The notes: generated by a model not told the origin, from the sequence alone. A DNA stretch of 64,000 nucleotides from Cryptomeria japonica (GCF_030272615.1 NC_081409.1:475596573-475660572); one strand, 5' to 3'; positions 48,898 through 59,480 are shown, counted from the first letter of the stretch. Translations and numbers: made by a program.

Positions 48898-50052
48898 TGT
48901 TGGATATTGTTAGTCATTTCTACTGCTAGGATATGTTGTTGTTATTGATGTCAACATATTCCTATGATTTGCTCCAGTGTTTGCAGATTGGGAAGAGAGA
49001 TCTTATGATCTAGTTTTGCAATTTTGTTTTGATGATCACTATTTTGCAAAGTTTAGTATTTCCTCCAATATATTTCGATGTGATCAGTTCTTGTGTTGAG
49101 ACTTTGGGATATTGTTTGCCCGATGGTCTTGTGCATCTTCATTTCATATGGATTGTTATTTGGTGTCCTGCAAGTTATCTTTTTTCATGACAGTTGCCGA
49201 TTGGTTGTGTTCTTGAGTTTCAGACGTTGACAGATGAATATTTGATAAGTTGTGTTGGTGCAGCTATTTTTGATGATTCTAATGTGCTTTTTGGTGTTTC
49301 CTATTCATGTCCTATTTGTTTTGGTGATCCACATTGATCATTGTGTGATTTTTTTATGGTTTCTATGAATCGGTGATGATTTTCATGTTATGCAGTATTT
49401 CTAGTGGTGTAGCATGTTGTGGTTGATCTTGGCATGATTTCTGGTGGAGTTAAGCATTTGAGAAATTGAATTAGGTCCATGTCATATCATGTAAATCATT
49501 ATATTGGTCCAGTGGTCAATATTTGTATCATGTAATGTAATTTGTAATTGTGAGTTGAGGGTTTAGCCGACCTTGTTGTCAAGGTTGATGTTTTGTATAT
49601 ATAGGTGATATATTCATGTATTTATGGGTAGAGTTTGTGTATGCATTATTGGAGAGAGGTCCATGTGCAAACAATTGATTCATCATTTGGTGTTGCTGAG
49701 CAGGCATCTGTGCTTAATTAGAATTGTAATCAAGCATTTGAAGATGTTATTCTTTCAATTCATTTATTTTGGATTGTAGTCTGAATCTTGTTGTAAGTTA
49801 GTGAGACTTCCTTGAGGGTTGTAGCCTTTTGGGCCATTATCTTTTGAGCAGTGAGCTCTAGGCAGTGTTCCTTGGGTAGGTTCCCATCATGGTTTTTCCC
49901 TTAACCGAGTTTTCCACGTCAAAATCTTGGTGTTGTGTGTTGTGATTGCAATTTACTTATCTGTGTTGTTAGTGTTGTTTATCAAATCTGTATTTGTGAT
50001 TAAGTTTCTAAATCCGGTGAAGACTGATTCACCCCCCCCCTCAGTCTTCATA
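48898..50052 (+). repeat. 3' LTR of copia element, 3' end truncated
   Basis: Direct repeat of 27405-28650, with a TATA box at about 49595-49605. It lacks about 40 bp present in the 5' LTR (the segment between GCAGTGTCC and GGGTAGGTTCCC). After GATTCACCCCC and CAGTCTTCA the match to the 5' LTR end is lost and the microsatellite begins. Confidence 0.82.
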
Positions 50053-50452
50053 TACGTTCATGTGTGTGTGTGTGTGCGTGCATACATACATACATACATA
50101 TATATATGTATATGTATATATATACATATATATGTATATATACATATATGTGTATATATACATATATGTGTGTATGTGTATATGTATGTATATATACATA
50201 CACACACATATATGTATATATGTGTGTGTGTATACGTATGTATGTATGTATGTATGCACACACACACACACACACATATAGATATGTGTGTGTGTGTGTG
50301 TACATACACATATATATGTATGTATGCACACACACACACACACACACACACAGATATATATATATACATATATATATATATGTATATATATACATATATA
50401 TGTATATATATATACATATATAGGTATATATATATATATGTATATATGTATG

Positions 50453-50484
<32 letters not shown>

Positions 50485-50557
50485 TATATATATATATATG
50501 TATATATGTGTGTATATATATATATATATGTGTGTATGTATATGTATGTATACATGC

Positions 50558-50591
<34 letters not shown>

Positions 50592-50620
50592 GTATGTATG
50601 TATACATGTATGTATAGCCT
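50053..50620. repeat. Compound microsatellite (TG/CA, CATA, TA)
   Basis: More than 550 bp of alternating (TG)n, (CA)n, (CATA)n/(TATG)n and (TA)n blocks with interruptions. It joins the truncated copia 3' LTR to plastid-derived DNA. All frames through it give only Tyr/Ile/His/Val/Cys strings and are not genes. Confidence 0.95.
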
Positions 50621-50689
50621 TAATAATTGTATCGATGATATAGATGAATTTAGTAGTCCATCTGAATGTCTAAAAGACCATAGTCACAC

Positions 50690-50726
50690 TTAAAAGTCGA
50701 ATACTCTACCATTGAGTTAGCAACCC
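50690..50726 (-). pseudogene. trnK-UUU: Plastid trnK-UUU 5' exon (nuclear copy)
   Basis: The minus strand reads GGGTTGCTAACTCAATGG and on to ...CGACTTTTAA, the 37-nt 5' half of plastid tRNA-Lys(UUU), with two changes from the common sequence. The group II intron start GTGTGACTAT follows (50689 downwards) for about 65 bp before the insertion ends. matK and the 3' exon are absent. Confidence 0.88.
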
Positions 50727-51410
50727 TTATTTGGAGAGATACAGTCAAAGTGGAATATGCGGTTACTTTAATCGATATTTTAACAATCATTCTGATTGAA
50801 CGAAAGAAATAGAACCTTTAAAGAAAGAAATCATCAAGGGATATATAATTGAACTTTACCATTTCTAAATCAAATCAAGTGATCTTTCCAGATCACGTTA
50901 TTTCTGATCCATTAAATGAATTCACCATAAAAAAAATAAATGGTGGAGATACTCACTTTTACTATATTAAAACAATATGCTATTGCCAATTCCAAAATGT
51001 TGGGATTGACTATTTGATTGGCATTATAATAAGATGAAAAATTATTAGAAATAGAAAGAGAAGACCGTTACGAATGGCAGTAAAAAAAGGTTTATATTCA
51101 TTAAAAATAATCTATTTTTAGTTTTTTATTTCCTCCATTCAGTTTGTTCTCGATGGAATAGCTCTCATTTCCATACAAGTTGAAAAATATTCCTTATGTG
51201 CTTCCCTATATAAGATCTCAGGGCAAAAAAATACATGAAATGAACATATAATAAGAGAAATAAAAATGGATAATAAGAAAACAACCACGAAACAAAACGT
51301 GCATAATAAAAAAATCTTATATGATTGAAAGTTATTGATAAATTTATTGGACCTAGACGTAGACGCATTATTTATATCTCCCCTCCCCCCCCCCCCCTTT
51401 TAAAATAAAT
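50727..51410. other. Plastid trnK-rps16 spacer remnant
   Basis: AT-rich sequence between two identified plastid genes, with no gene in it. A C-run (about 51380-51397) lies just beyond the rps16 stop. Confidence 0.5.
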
Positions 51411-51610
51411 TTAAAGAATTTTTAAAATAATCAATTTTTCGCTAAAAATACCATGAACTGTTTTCGTAGGTTGAGCTCCTAATTCGAGAAAATGAACAAT
51501 AACACTATAAATTAAATGAGTTTCATTCTTATTCATTGGATTATAAAAAACTCAATTCCTGAAGAGATATTTGTTCACTTCAAGACTTAACGTCAATTCG
51601 ATAGGTAGCT
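51411..51610 (-). pseudogene. rps16: Plastid rps16 exon 2 (nuclear copy)
   Basis: The minus strand reads YRIDV, then after stops and a shift YNPMNKNETHLIYSVIVHFL, LGAQPTKTVHGIF and the stop at 51411-51413. It is clearly the C-terminal part of ribosomal protein S16 of the plastid small subunit (family motif GAQPT). The N-terminal part of the exon has in-frame stops and a two-codon deletion. The exon start is approximate. Presence of rps16 argues against a Pinaceae source. Confidence 0.85.
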
Positions 51611-52383
51611 TATTGGGATAGATTAACAAGATACCTCCTTCTACCCCCCCTAGAAAGCGTATATGAAGGTTTATCTTCACACGGATCGAGTAATTGAAAT
51701 AATTGTTTGATTAGGATCTTCCTAATTATAGAACAAATAGATAATATTAGATATCTTATTCCTTTTAATTATTAAAAAGGAAAATGAAAGATAAAATCTA
51801 TATTCTTAGCTCAAGTATGCTTGATTTATCTTAAATAATAGGATAATATTACTAATATAGTGGAATATTTATCTCCACTTGTTGTCTTTCATCTATTTTT
51901 TCTCTGTGTTTTATGTTAAATAATATCTCAATCCAATATATGGATCAAATCATTTGATCGCAAATAGAATTTTCTTGTTCTGAGATCAATTTTTTTGAAT
52001 CATTAGGTCCAAGCTTTACTCTGGTGGTTCTCGTCCTTACGGAATGAGAGCAACATACATTCCGCTATTTTCCACGTGGAGCAATAGGAATTTTTGATCC
52101 TTGCAGAGTTTGATAAAGTTTTCTTAAAATATTTTTGAGTTATTCTAATTCACTAATTTTTTTTAAAGCTCGATGTAAACTTACAAAGTGGCTATAGCTC
52201 GTTGATTTAATTTACATTAACCCTAGATTCTACCCCTAACTGAAAAAGAAAAAAGAAAAAAAATTGATACCTGGTCTATTAAACATATCTTTTTAAGGAG
52301 ATAAATGTTGAGCTAAGAGCATCTTCGAGTCCAAATAGAGGATGACATAATCCACATAACTAATCATGTCATTCAAGTTGCAC
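51611..52383 (-). other. rps16 group II intron remnant
   Basis: Lies between the two rps16 exons. A domain V-like hairpin (GATCCGTGTGAAG ... CTTCATATACG) is seen at about 51651-51690, next to exon 2. The rest is AT-rich with no other gene. Confidence 0.7.
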
Positions 52384-52423
52384 ATTACTTTCTACCACAT
52401 GCTTTTAGATGAATTTTTATCAT
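52384..52423 (-). pseudogene. rps16: Plastid rps16 exon 1 (nuclear copy)
   Basis: The minus strand from 52423 reads MIKIHLKACGRK and then a stop where the family has Gln: the usual 40-nt first exon of rps16 (family M-V-K-L-R-L-K-R-C-G-R-K). Confidence 0.85.
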
Positions 52424-53259
52424 AAGATAGATCTTTGATCTGATACAAAATGGATATGTAATTATGAATAATCGTTAGCTCAATTTCTATAATACAAAGT
52501 CCTAGTGATGTTGATGTGAATCATCTGAGTTATTCACTCAATAAATACATAATGAATTTATGTTCTAAAGATGTTTTTGAAGAATTGTCTATAATATGGT
52601 TGCTTCCTTTTTAATTAGGAGCCATCCTCTATTATATATCCATTCAAATTTTGAAATTAAAAAAAAAATTGTAAAAAAAAAAACTTTATTGCTAATTTTG
52701 GGTAGGTATTTCACTTTGATTTCCAAAATTATCAATATATTAGAAAAAAAGGGCAGCCTTTTTATCTAATATATTGATAAGTTCAATCAATCTAACGCGA
52801 TTGAAACCCTGAAAAGGGTAATAATCTATTTTTTATTTTGCCCCAAAATATCTTATCCTAAGATAAGACTATGACCCTGGAATGAGCATAATTCTTTGAA
52901 TAGTAAGAGAAATAGAATTGAATCCTTATTTGATGATAATTAATTGGAATCTTTTTTATTTTTTAGAAATCATTAAAAAATGTTCTTTTCATTTCTGAAA
53001 AACAGGGAACTAGCAAATTTGAAATATTTTATTTATTTATTTCCGAGAAAACAAAAATATGAGAGATGACCGCAAAGCATAGAGCTATATGCAATATGGA
53101 TAAAAGAGGATTGCAAATCTATGATGATAATTCGGTGGTATAATCCACATTCAAAATGTGGAAAAAAATTTTATCAAATCTATTCTAGTCTACTCTCTTT
53201 TCCTTTTTTGCTCTTGTTTGGGGCAAGGATCGCTCAAACAATTGTTCAATTTATTGAAT
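52424..53259. other. Plastid-like spacer, no gene recognised
   Basis: AT-rich, with poly-A runs. It bridges rps16 and trnD. In the usual plastid order trnQ or psbM would be expected near these genes; neither is seen. Confidence 0.45.
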
Positions 53260-53333
53260 CAGGACTAACACGGCTCGAACCCGCAACTTTCATCTTGACA
53301 GGGCAGTACTCTAACCAATTGAACTACAATCCC
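53260..53333 (-). tRNA. trnD-GUC: Plastid-type tRNA-Asp(GUC), nuclear copy
   Basis: 74 nt on the minus strand, beginning GGGATTGTAGTTCAATTGG with anticodon loop CTGTCAA and T-arm GGGTTCGAGCC. The acceptor pairing is weakened by changes at the 3' end (TTAGTCCTGA for the usual TCAGTCCCG), so it is probably a pseudogene. Confidence 0.85.
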
Positions 53334-53546
53334 ACTAGGTACACTTTATTGACTAATTAGTCATAGTAATTCAATTGTTCCAAGTCGATAAAAGATTTTG
53401 TAAAACTTTTCTCTTTCAAATCTTTCGAAAATATCTGTTTGTTCCGATTCTTTCTATATCAAGTATATGGGATTCAAAAACCAATTACCTTTTTTACCAA
53501 TATCAGAAGATTGATATCAATCTCAATGTATCAATCAAGTTGGTAT

Positions 53547-53630
53547 TGGGCCGAGCTGGATTTGAACCAGCATAGGCATATTGCCAACAAATTTACAGTA
53601 TGTCCCGATTAGCCACTCGGGCATCAACCC
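53547..53630 (-). tRNA. trnY-GUA: Plastid-type tRNA-Tyr(GUA), nuclear copy
   Basis: 84 nt on the minus strand, GGGTTGATGCCCGAGTGGC at the 5' end, anticodon loop CTGTAAA, long variable arm and TTCAAATCCAGC T-arm. Few changes from the plastid gene. Expression in the nucleus is not expected. Confidence 0.88.
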
Positions 53631-53680
53631 AGGAAAAAATGGGAAGTAATTATAGTATTATAATTACTTTCCTAGCCTAC

Positions 53681-53753
53681 TACCCCTAGGGGAAATTGAA
53701 TCCTCATTGCCTCCTTGAAAGAGAGATGTCCTAGGCCACTAGATGATAGGGGC
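53681..53753 (-). tRNA. trnE-UUC: Plastid-type tRNA-Glu(UUC), nuclear copy
   Basis: 73 nt on the minus strand, GCCCCTATCATCTAGTGG at the 5' end, anticodon loop CTTTCAA, 3' end ATTTCCCCTAGGGGTA. Several G-to-A type changes compared with the plastid gene. Confidence 0.87.
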
Positions 53754-53935
53754 CTACTTATTGTCATAATATTCAAATCCCTAGAAATTTGTCAATAAAA
53801 AGAATCTTTCTTCATATTCATTATTGAATATTCTTCTCATATTGTCAAGATCAGCAATATAACTATATATAGTTATATTATGTTTTATATTATATTAATA
53901 TATACACCCCATTATATTATTCATATCTACGAATA

Positions 53936-53978
53936 CATGGTAAGGCGTAAGTGATCGGTTCAAGCCCGATAAAGGGCT
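53936..53978 (+). pseudogene. trnT-GGU: Plastid trnT-GGU, 3' part only
   Basis: CATGGTAAGGCGTAAGTGATC, then the T-arm GGTTCAAGCCCGATAAAGGGCT: anticodon arm to acceptor 3' strand of plastid tRNA-Thr(GGU). The expected 5' half (acceptor 5' strand and D-arm) is not present upstream. Partial loss of trnT-GGU is reported for the Cryptomeria plastome, so the truncation may predate transfer to the nucleus. Confidence 0.8.
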
Positions 53979-55234
53979 TTTGCAATAAAACCCAGAGTTC
54001 ATTTTGAATATTTGATTAAGACAAAAAAAACTGCAATGAAAAAAAATACCTGTCATGATGATTTTTTTGTTATAACGGAATAGAATATATAATAGAATTA
54101 AGGACAACCAATGTAGAAATTTTTTTTTAGATCTAGCTTTTTATTTCCTTTATCTTGTTGTTGATAAGACGAGGAATAGTACAAGATTAGGCATAATCTA
54201 CTTCACTTTTGTAATTTTGACTGAAGAATAATAATTTCAATTTCAATTACTAGAATATTCTTACTTTTTTCTCTTAATTATTTTGCATTAAAATAAAGTA
54301 AATAAAAATGAGAAGTAAGTGAACATAACCCATTAACTGATTAATATATCAGTTATTCTAATATTGAAAATTAAGGTTATTTTGAAAGTGAACCTTTCTC
54401 AATCACTTGAAATTATTCAAAATTTTCATATTTGGTTGTTAATTAGATATTCTGTCGAATGATTTTTTTCTTTCCGAAAAAATGGATGTGTAAGTCTAAA
54501 TTCTAGATGGAATTATTTTTCTTTTCTCTTTAATAGCATAATTCGATTATGATGTACCAAACATTCTTATATTAATGTACTAGATATTTTACTTTGGTCA
54601 TTCTACTAGTGGAAAATAGATTGGAATTGAGATATCAAAAAAGATAAGAAAAGGTAAATGGTAAACAAATGAACTGTTCATTTTTCATTATACTCAAATA
54701 GTATCCCTTTTTTTACTTATAAATTGAATAAAGGGAAAGGAATGAATAGAGTTATTTCCTCTAGCTCTATGAGTTATAAATAATATTTATTCTTATTTAT
54801 TCGTAGAAATAATGTAGTAGTAAAAAACATAGAGATTCATAAAGTATTTAGAAATGTTACTATGAGTAAGGTTTAAGACGTAATAATATTCAATACAATA
54901 GATATTGTGAATAATCTCTAGTGAAGAGTAGGGAGGAACAAAAGATAACTTGTTTTTTCAGCATTCTGTTGATATTTATTACATTCAGAAGATAATTTTG
55001 GGAAAAGAAAAAATGGAATAGAAACAAATTTGGATTATCATGCATTTACTTAAATTGTATTAGCTCGGTTTAACTGAATAAAATCTGTGCCAATAAGGAA
55101 TCTTCAAAACGTGATTTATTGAAAAGGATGATGGATGAAAAATTGTTCATAAATATACAAAACATCGTATACCCTTTGATTCTATCAAATAGGGTGCTCG
55201 GAAAAGGCTGGAATAGTTAAATAAGAGGATTACT
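53979..55234. other. Plastid trnT-psbD spacer remnant
   Basis: AT-rich sequence between trnT and psbD in the ancestral plastid order. No gene is seen; the psbD upstream promoter was not identified. Confidence 0.5.
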
Positions 55235-56280
55235 ATGACTATAGCCCTTAGAAAGTCTTCCAAAGAGGAACAAACTTTATTTGATATTATGGATTACTGT
55301 CTACACAGAGACCGTTTTGTTTTTGTGGGTTGGTCTAGTCTATTGCTTTTTCCTTGTGCTTATTTTGCGCTAAGCGCATGGTTCACAAGTACAACTTTTG
55401 TGACTTCGTGGTATACTCATGGATTGGCCCGTTCCTATTTGGAAGGTTGTAATTTTTAACTGTTGCAGTTTCTACGCCTACTAATAGTTTAGCACATTCT
55501 TCGTTGCTATTGTGGGGTCCTAAAGCACAAGGATATTTTACTCGTTGGTGTCAATTAGGTGGTCTATGGACTTTTTTTTCTCTTCATGGTGCTTTTGGTC
55601 TAATAGGCTTCATGCTACGCCAATTTGAACTTGCTCGATCTGTACAATTACGACCTTATAATGCAATTGTGTTCTTTGCTCTGATTGTTGTTTTCGTTTC
55701 CGTATTCTTGATCTATCCATTAGGCCACTCTGGTTGGTTTTTTGTGCCTAGTTTCGACGTAGCAGCTATTTTCTGATTTATCTTTTTTCAAGGTTTTCAT
55801 AATTGGATCTTGAATCCATTTCATATGATGGGAATTGTCAGAGTATTGGGTGTTGCTCTTCTATGTGTTATTCACAGTGCTACCGTGGAAAATAATTTAT
55901 TTGAAGACGGTGATGATGCAAATACATTTCATGCTTTTAACCCAGCTCAAGCCGAAGAGACTTATTCTATGGTCACTGTGAACTGTTTCTAGTCTCAAAT
56001 TTTTGGGGTTGCTTTTTCCAATAAATGTTGGTTACATTTATTTGTGTCGGTGACCAGTTTATGGATGAGCGCCATTGGAGTAGTTGGCCTAGCTCTAAAC
56101 TTACGTGCTTATGATTTTGTTTCTCAGGAGATTCGTGCAATAGAAGATCCTGAATTTGAGACTTTTTATATAAAAAATATTGTTTTGAACAAAGGTATTC
56201 ATGCTTGGATGGCGGCTCAGGATCAGCCTCATGGAAACCTTATATTCCCTAAGGAGGTTCTACCCCATCAGATATCATAA
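55235..56280 (+). pseudogene. psbD: Plastid psbD (photosystem II D2), nuclear copy
   Basis: Near full length: starts [20 protein letters not shown] and ends at EEVLPHQIS, where the last codons (family RGNAL) are replaced at a junction. The family blocks [57 protein letters not shown] and [15 protein letters not shown] are clear. Breaks: one-base loss after EGCNF (55456), a TGA for Arg in AIFRFI (55774), a TAG for Trp in FWSQIF (55990) and a short deletion near 56040. Many amino-acid changes are G-to-A or C-to-T. D2 is a reaction-centre protein of photosystem II; this copy cannot encode it. Confidence 0.95.
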
Positions 56281-56995
56281 GTCCACAAGCCTTTTATAGC
56301 TTCTTCTATTTCTCGATTAAAATGAATGCGACCAGCGGTTGTTCGAATGTATTTATTAAGTATTTCCCCCACTCTACCTTTTCTTTTTCAAAAATGATCA
56401 TAGATTTCATAGAAGGTACCTAAACATTCATATCGAACTTCGATAGGAAGTTCTCGATTTACTAAATTAATAATAGAGGTATCTATCTCTCTCCCCCATC
56501 AGAACCATAAAGGACTATTTAAATCAATTTGTTTTTGTTCATAAGCTTTAAGCACATCATCATAGCTATAAAATGAAAGTGAGATGATCTTCTTTTTCGA
56601 GCTATTTGGATGGTATCTATTTTCATAAATACCCTAGTTTTTTTTAAGAGTTTATCTATAAAGTCCTAGAGGCATATCTTGAGTCAGTACACAAATAGGA
56701 TCTCCTGTGGTTGGAGAGATAAAATTGAGATGAGAAAACATAAGTAAATGAGCTTCTACTTGAGCTTCCATAGATAAATTTATGTGGACAGCCACCTGAT
56801 CTTCATCAAAGTCTGCAATAAATCTTGCACAAACCAATGGGTGTAACCGAATGGCACGTTCATTTATTAAAACAGGTATAAATGCTTGTATTCCTAATCT
56901 GTGTAAGGTGGGTGCTTGATTTAACAATATGGGATGTTTTTGCATAATCTGTTTAAGTATATTCCATATAATAGGTCCCCTATCTCGAATTAATA
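56281..56995 (-). pseudogene. rpoC1: Plastid rpoC1 3' part (RNA polymerase beta'), nuclear copy
   Basis: On the minus strand from about 56985: [65 protein letters not shown], then stops and frameshifts, [20 protein letters not shown], and the C-terminus [20 protein letters not shown] at about 56290-56350. The polymerase metal-binding motif NADFDGD is altered to (I)ADFDED. The 5' portion of the gene is missing; the fragment ends at the microsatellite. It is joined tail-to-tail to psbD with no spacer. Confidence 0.93.
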
Positions 56996-57036
56996 TACAT
57001 GTGTGTGTGTGTGTGTATGTGTGTGTATATATATAT

Positions 57037-57123
<87 letters not shown>

Positions 57124-57130
57124 CATATAT

Positions 57131-57163
<33 letters not shown>

Positions 57164-57635
57164 TATATACATACATACATATATATGTATGTATGTATGT
57201 ATGTATATGTATATATGTATGTATATATATTATATGTATGTATATATATTATATGTATGTATATATATGTGTGTGTGTGTATGTATGTATGTATGTATGT
57301 ATGTACATATGTAAATGTATGTATGTATACATATATATCTATGCATATAAGTATATGCATATATGTACATATATGTATATATGTATGTATGTACGCATAT
57401 ACATACATACATACATACATATAAACACACACACATATATATGTATATATGTATATACATACACATATATTTATATACATACATATACACATATACATAT
57501 ATATATGCATATGTACACGTATATATATATGTATAATATATACATGATTATATGTAAATATATATATATGTGTGTGTGTGTGTGTGTATATACATACATA
57601 TGGATTTACATGTATTTACACACACACACACACAG

Positions 57636-57669
<34 letters not shown>

Positions 57670-57705
57670 ATGCACACACACACACACACATACATATTGT
57701 GTAGG
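56996..57705. repeat. Compound microsatellite (TG/CA, TA, CATA)
   Basis: About 700 bp including a (CA)n run of about 35 repeats at 57041-57108, (CATA)n, (TATG)n and (TG)n blocks. It starts at the end of the rpoC1 fragment. Long Tyr/Ile/His/Thr/Val/Cys frames across it are artefacts. Confidence 0.95.
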
Positions 57706-59349
57706 CGGAAAAAAGCGAGACCGGTTGCCTAGGACCTAATCCCACTTTAGCCAACACATTAGGAATACGAAAGAGCCTAAGGAGATAGCTCACTTTGGCT
57801 ACTTCCTATGAGAAAGAGAGAGCCAAGGATTATCTCTTAGGGTTTCCATTCCTCTTGTTGTATGTGATGACAAAAATAGGGTTTGATTGATCAACTAGAC
57901 TACAATGAAGCATATATGAACTAAAATTGAACAAGCTTGCAGATCTGAAATAGAGATACTGAGAGCATAGAAGGGGGAGGAATTTGGATGTGTACCTGAT
58001 GCTAAAAAATTGAGCCAAACTGACCAGGACTAGGGTGCCACACCACTATCCCTGAGAACCTGACAGAAAGTTGCAACTGAGGGGATGCAATTCTGAGACC
58101 TTGAGCATGTACCCTATCAACAATCACTGATTTTGAGGGGGACCATAGAACCATGCCACTATCTTGGGTAGGACCAGGGCTCCATGCCCTTGTCCTTGAT
58201 AGTTTTGAGCAATATTGAGACTTTTGGGTGGTACTTGTGCCTTTTCCTGATCTGAAACTCCTTCTGAGTACCTGTTTCTGCACCTGCAACTGAAAAGAGA
58301 GGGTTTGGGTGGCTATATAGGTTTTTTCCTCAGTCAAACCCCTACGTTGGTGATTTCCACCTCCATAAATAGCCGATTTGTATAGTAAAATAGTGTGTGT
58401 AGGAATCTTGTGTGTGTGCAAGACCCTAAAATGAAAGCAAACAATCTAGAGCAACCCTAAAGAGTAAACCCTAATTACTTATAATTGACAAAGTAAATTC
58501 TCTAAAAAAATGATGCAAAGTGATCTAAAGAATGAATTTAAATATGTAAATTGATGTAATGAATCTTATGCAAAGACATGAAAATAACATGAAACCATAC
58601 CCAACCCCTAAGGGAGGGGTACAAGCCAATCGTCAATCGATGATCTCCTATTATTCTTCAATGTCTTCAAGGATCCTAATTTATGATGGATGCTTGATGA
58701 AATGTTCTTGAATGTTGTTGAAGACTCCACATAGTCTTCTCTTTCACTACATAGAAGGATCCTTGTGCTCCAAAAACCTGCTCTTAGATTCTTAGATTGA
58801 TCCCTTTAAATGAAGAAAAAGAACTCTTATGTATGAAACCCTAGATCTTAATTTCAACTTAATTTCATCTTTAGGTTGACCTAGGAATTCAATTTCCCAC
58901 CAATTTCTTGGGGTTAAGGATTATAATATAATAGAATTATGCTCCTGAAATTTTGGGCAAAATGTCGAAGTGCACATGGTCCAACCAACTTTTCACCAAA
59001 TTTTCAAGGTCATTATATATGATGATATTAGAGTGAATCCCAAAGTTACAGTGGATTTAGAGGTGTTTTGATATGCAAAATCGGGCCTTAAAGGTTGAAA
59101 TAGGACATAATTAGGGTTTATGATTTAATGATTTATAAGAAGAATAAAATAAAAAGGGGCACACTTAGGGTAAAGGGCCCAATTTTATGATGTATGAAGT
59201 GATGAAATAGGACTTTATATTTAATTTAATTAATTAATTAAATTCTTAAAGGGAAATTACAATGCAAGATGCAAACACACTAAGGCGGGTGCTAAGATAA
59301 GTGTGGAATTGTACCACCCTAGCAAGGGTGTACATTTACGAAACTACGT
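57706..59349. other. No gene recognised; likely decayed repeat
   Basis: Begins GTAGGCGGAAAAAAGCGAGACC after the microsatellite. A 139-codon minus frame at 58002-58421 has no recognisable domain and is not supported as a gene. Confidence 0.4.
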
Positions 59350-59400
59350 GTGTGTGTGTGTGTGCGCGCGCGCACATACATACATACATACATACATACA

Positions 59401-59432
<32 letters not shown>

Positions 59433-59480
59433 CATACATACATATATAAATACATACATATATACATACATATATACATT
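59350..59480. repeat. Microsatellite (TG)n(CG)n(CATA)n
   Basis: GTGTGTG, then GCGCGCGC, then about 17 CATA units and a mixed tail. This is the third compound array of the same composition within 10 kb. Confidence 0.95.

Larger units (their letters stand above)
27405..50052 (+). mobile_element. Ty1/copia retrotransposon carrying a 15.7-kb nest in its 5' LTR
   Basis: The host element of the nest. Its 5' LTR (27405-28650, resuming at 44355-44371) starts TGTTAAATATTG. The 3' LTR (48898-about 50052) starts TGTTGGATATTG. PBS at 44372, gag-pol at 44401-48601 and PPT at 48886-48897 complete the structure. The inserted block 28651-44349 is flanked by perfect TCCTT repeats; removing it rejoins the LTR end to ...GCCAACA and the PBS. 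The LTRs differ every several bases, so this is an old insertion. The native element would be about 6.9 kb. The 3' LTR is cut short at its C-run, next to a microsatellite, so no outer target duplication can be assigned. Confidence 0.85.
50625..56995. other. Nuclear plastid DNA insertion (NUPT), decayed
   Basis: A continuous run of plastid-derived sequence: trnK-UUU 5' exon, rps16, trnD-GUC, trnY-GUA, trnE-UUC, partial trnT-GGU, psbD and rpoC1 3' part. Stops, frameshifts and excess C-to-T/G-to-A changes show it is nuclear and old. The cluster trnD-trnY-trnE-trnT-psbD keeps the ancestral seed-plant order. The joins rps16/trnD and psbD/rpoC1 do not match the usual order. Both ends abut microsatellites. 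Confidence 0.9.

Noticed and set aside
49927-50693. Many long overlapping frames on both strands (up to 238 codons)
   Set aside because: They are translations of TG/CA/TA/CATA microsatellites; residues are only Y, I, H, T, V, C, M in runs and all six frames are open.
53121-53575. Two plus-strand frames over the tRNA cluster
   Set aside because: They run antisense through plastid trnD and trnY.
50625-56995. Functional plastid genome segment
   Set aside because: psbD, rpoC1 and rps16 all carry stops and frameshifts, and the flanks are nuclear retroelement and microsatellite DNA.
56929-57793. Long frames up to 267 codons across 57.0-57.7 kb
   Set aside because: Same microsatellite artefact; only the part left of 56995 on the minus strand is real (rpoC1).
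58002-58421. 139-codon minus frame
   Set aside because: No recognisable motif; sits in repeat-like DNA and lacks flanking gene structure.
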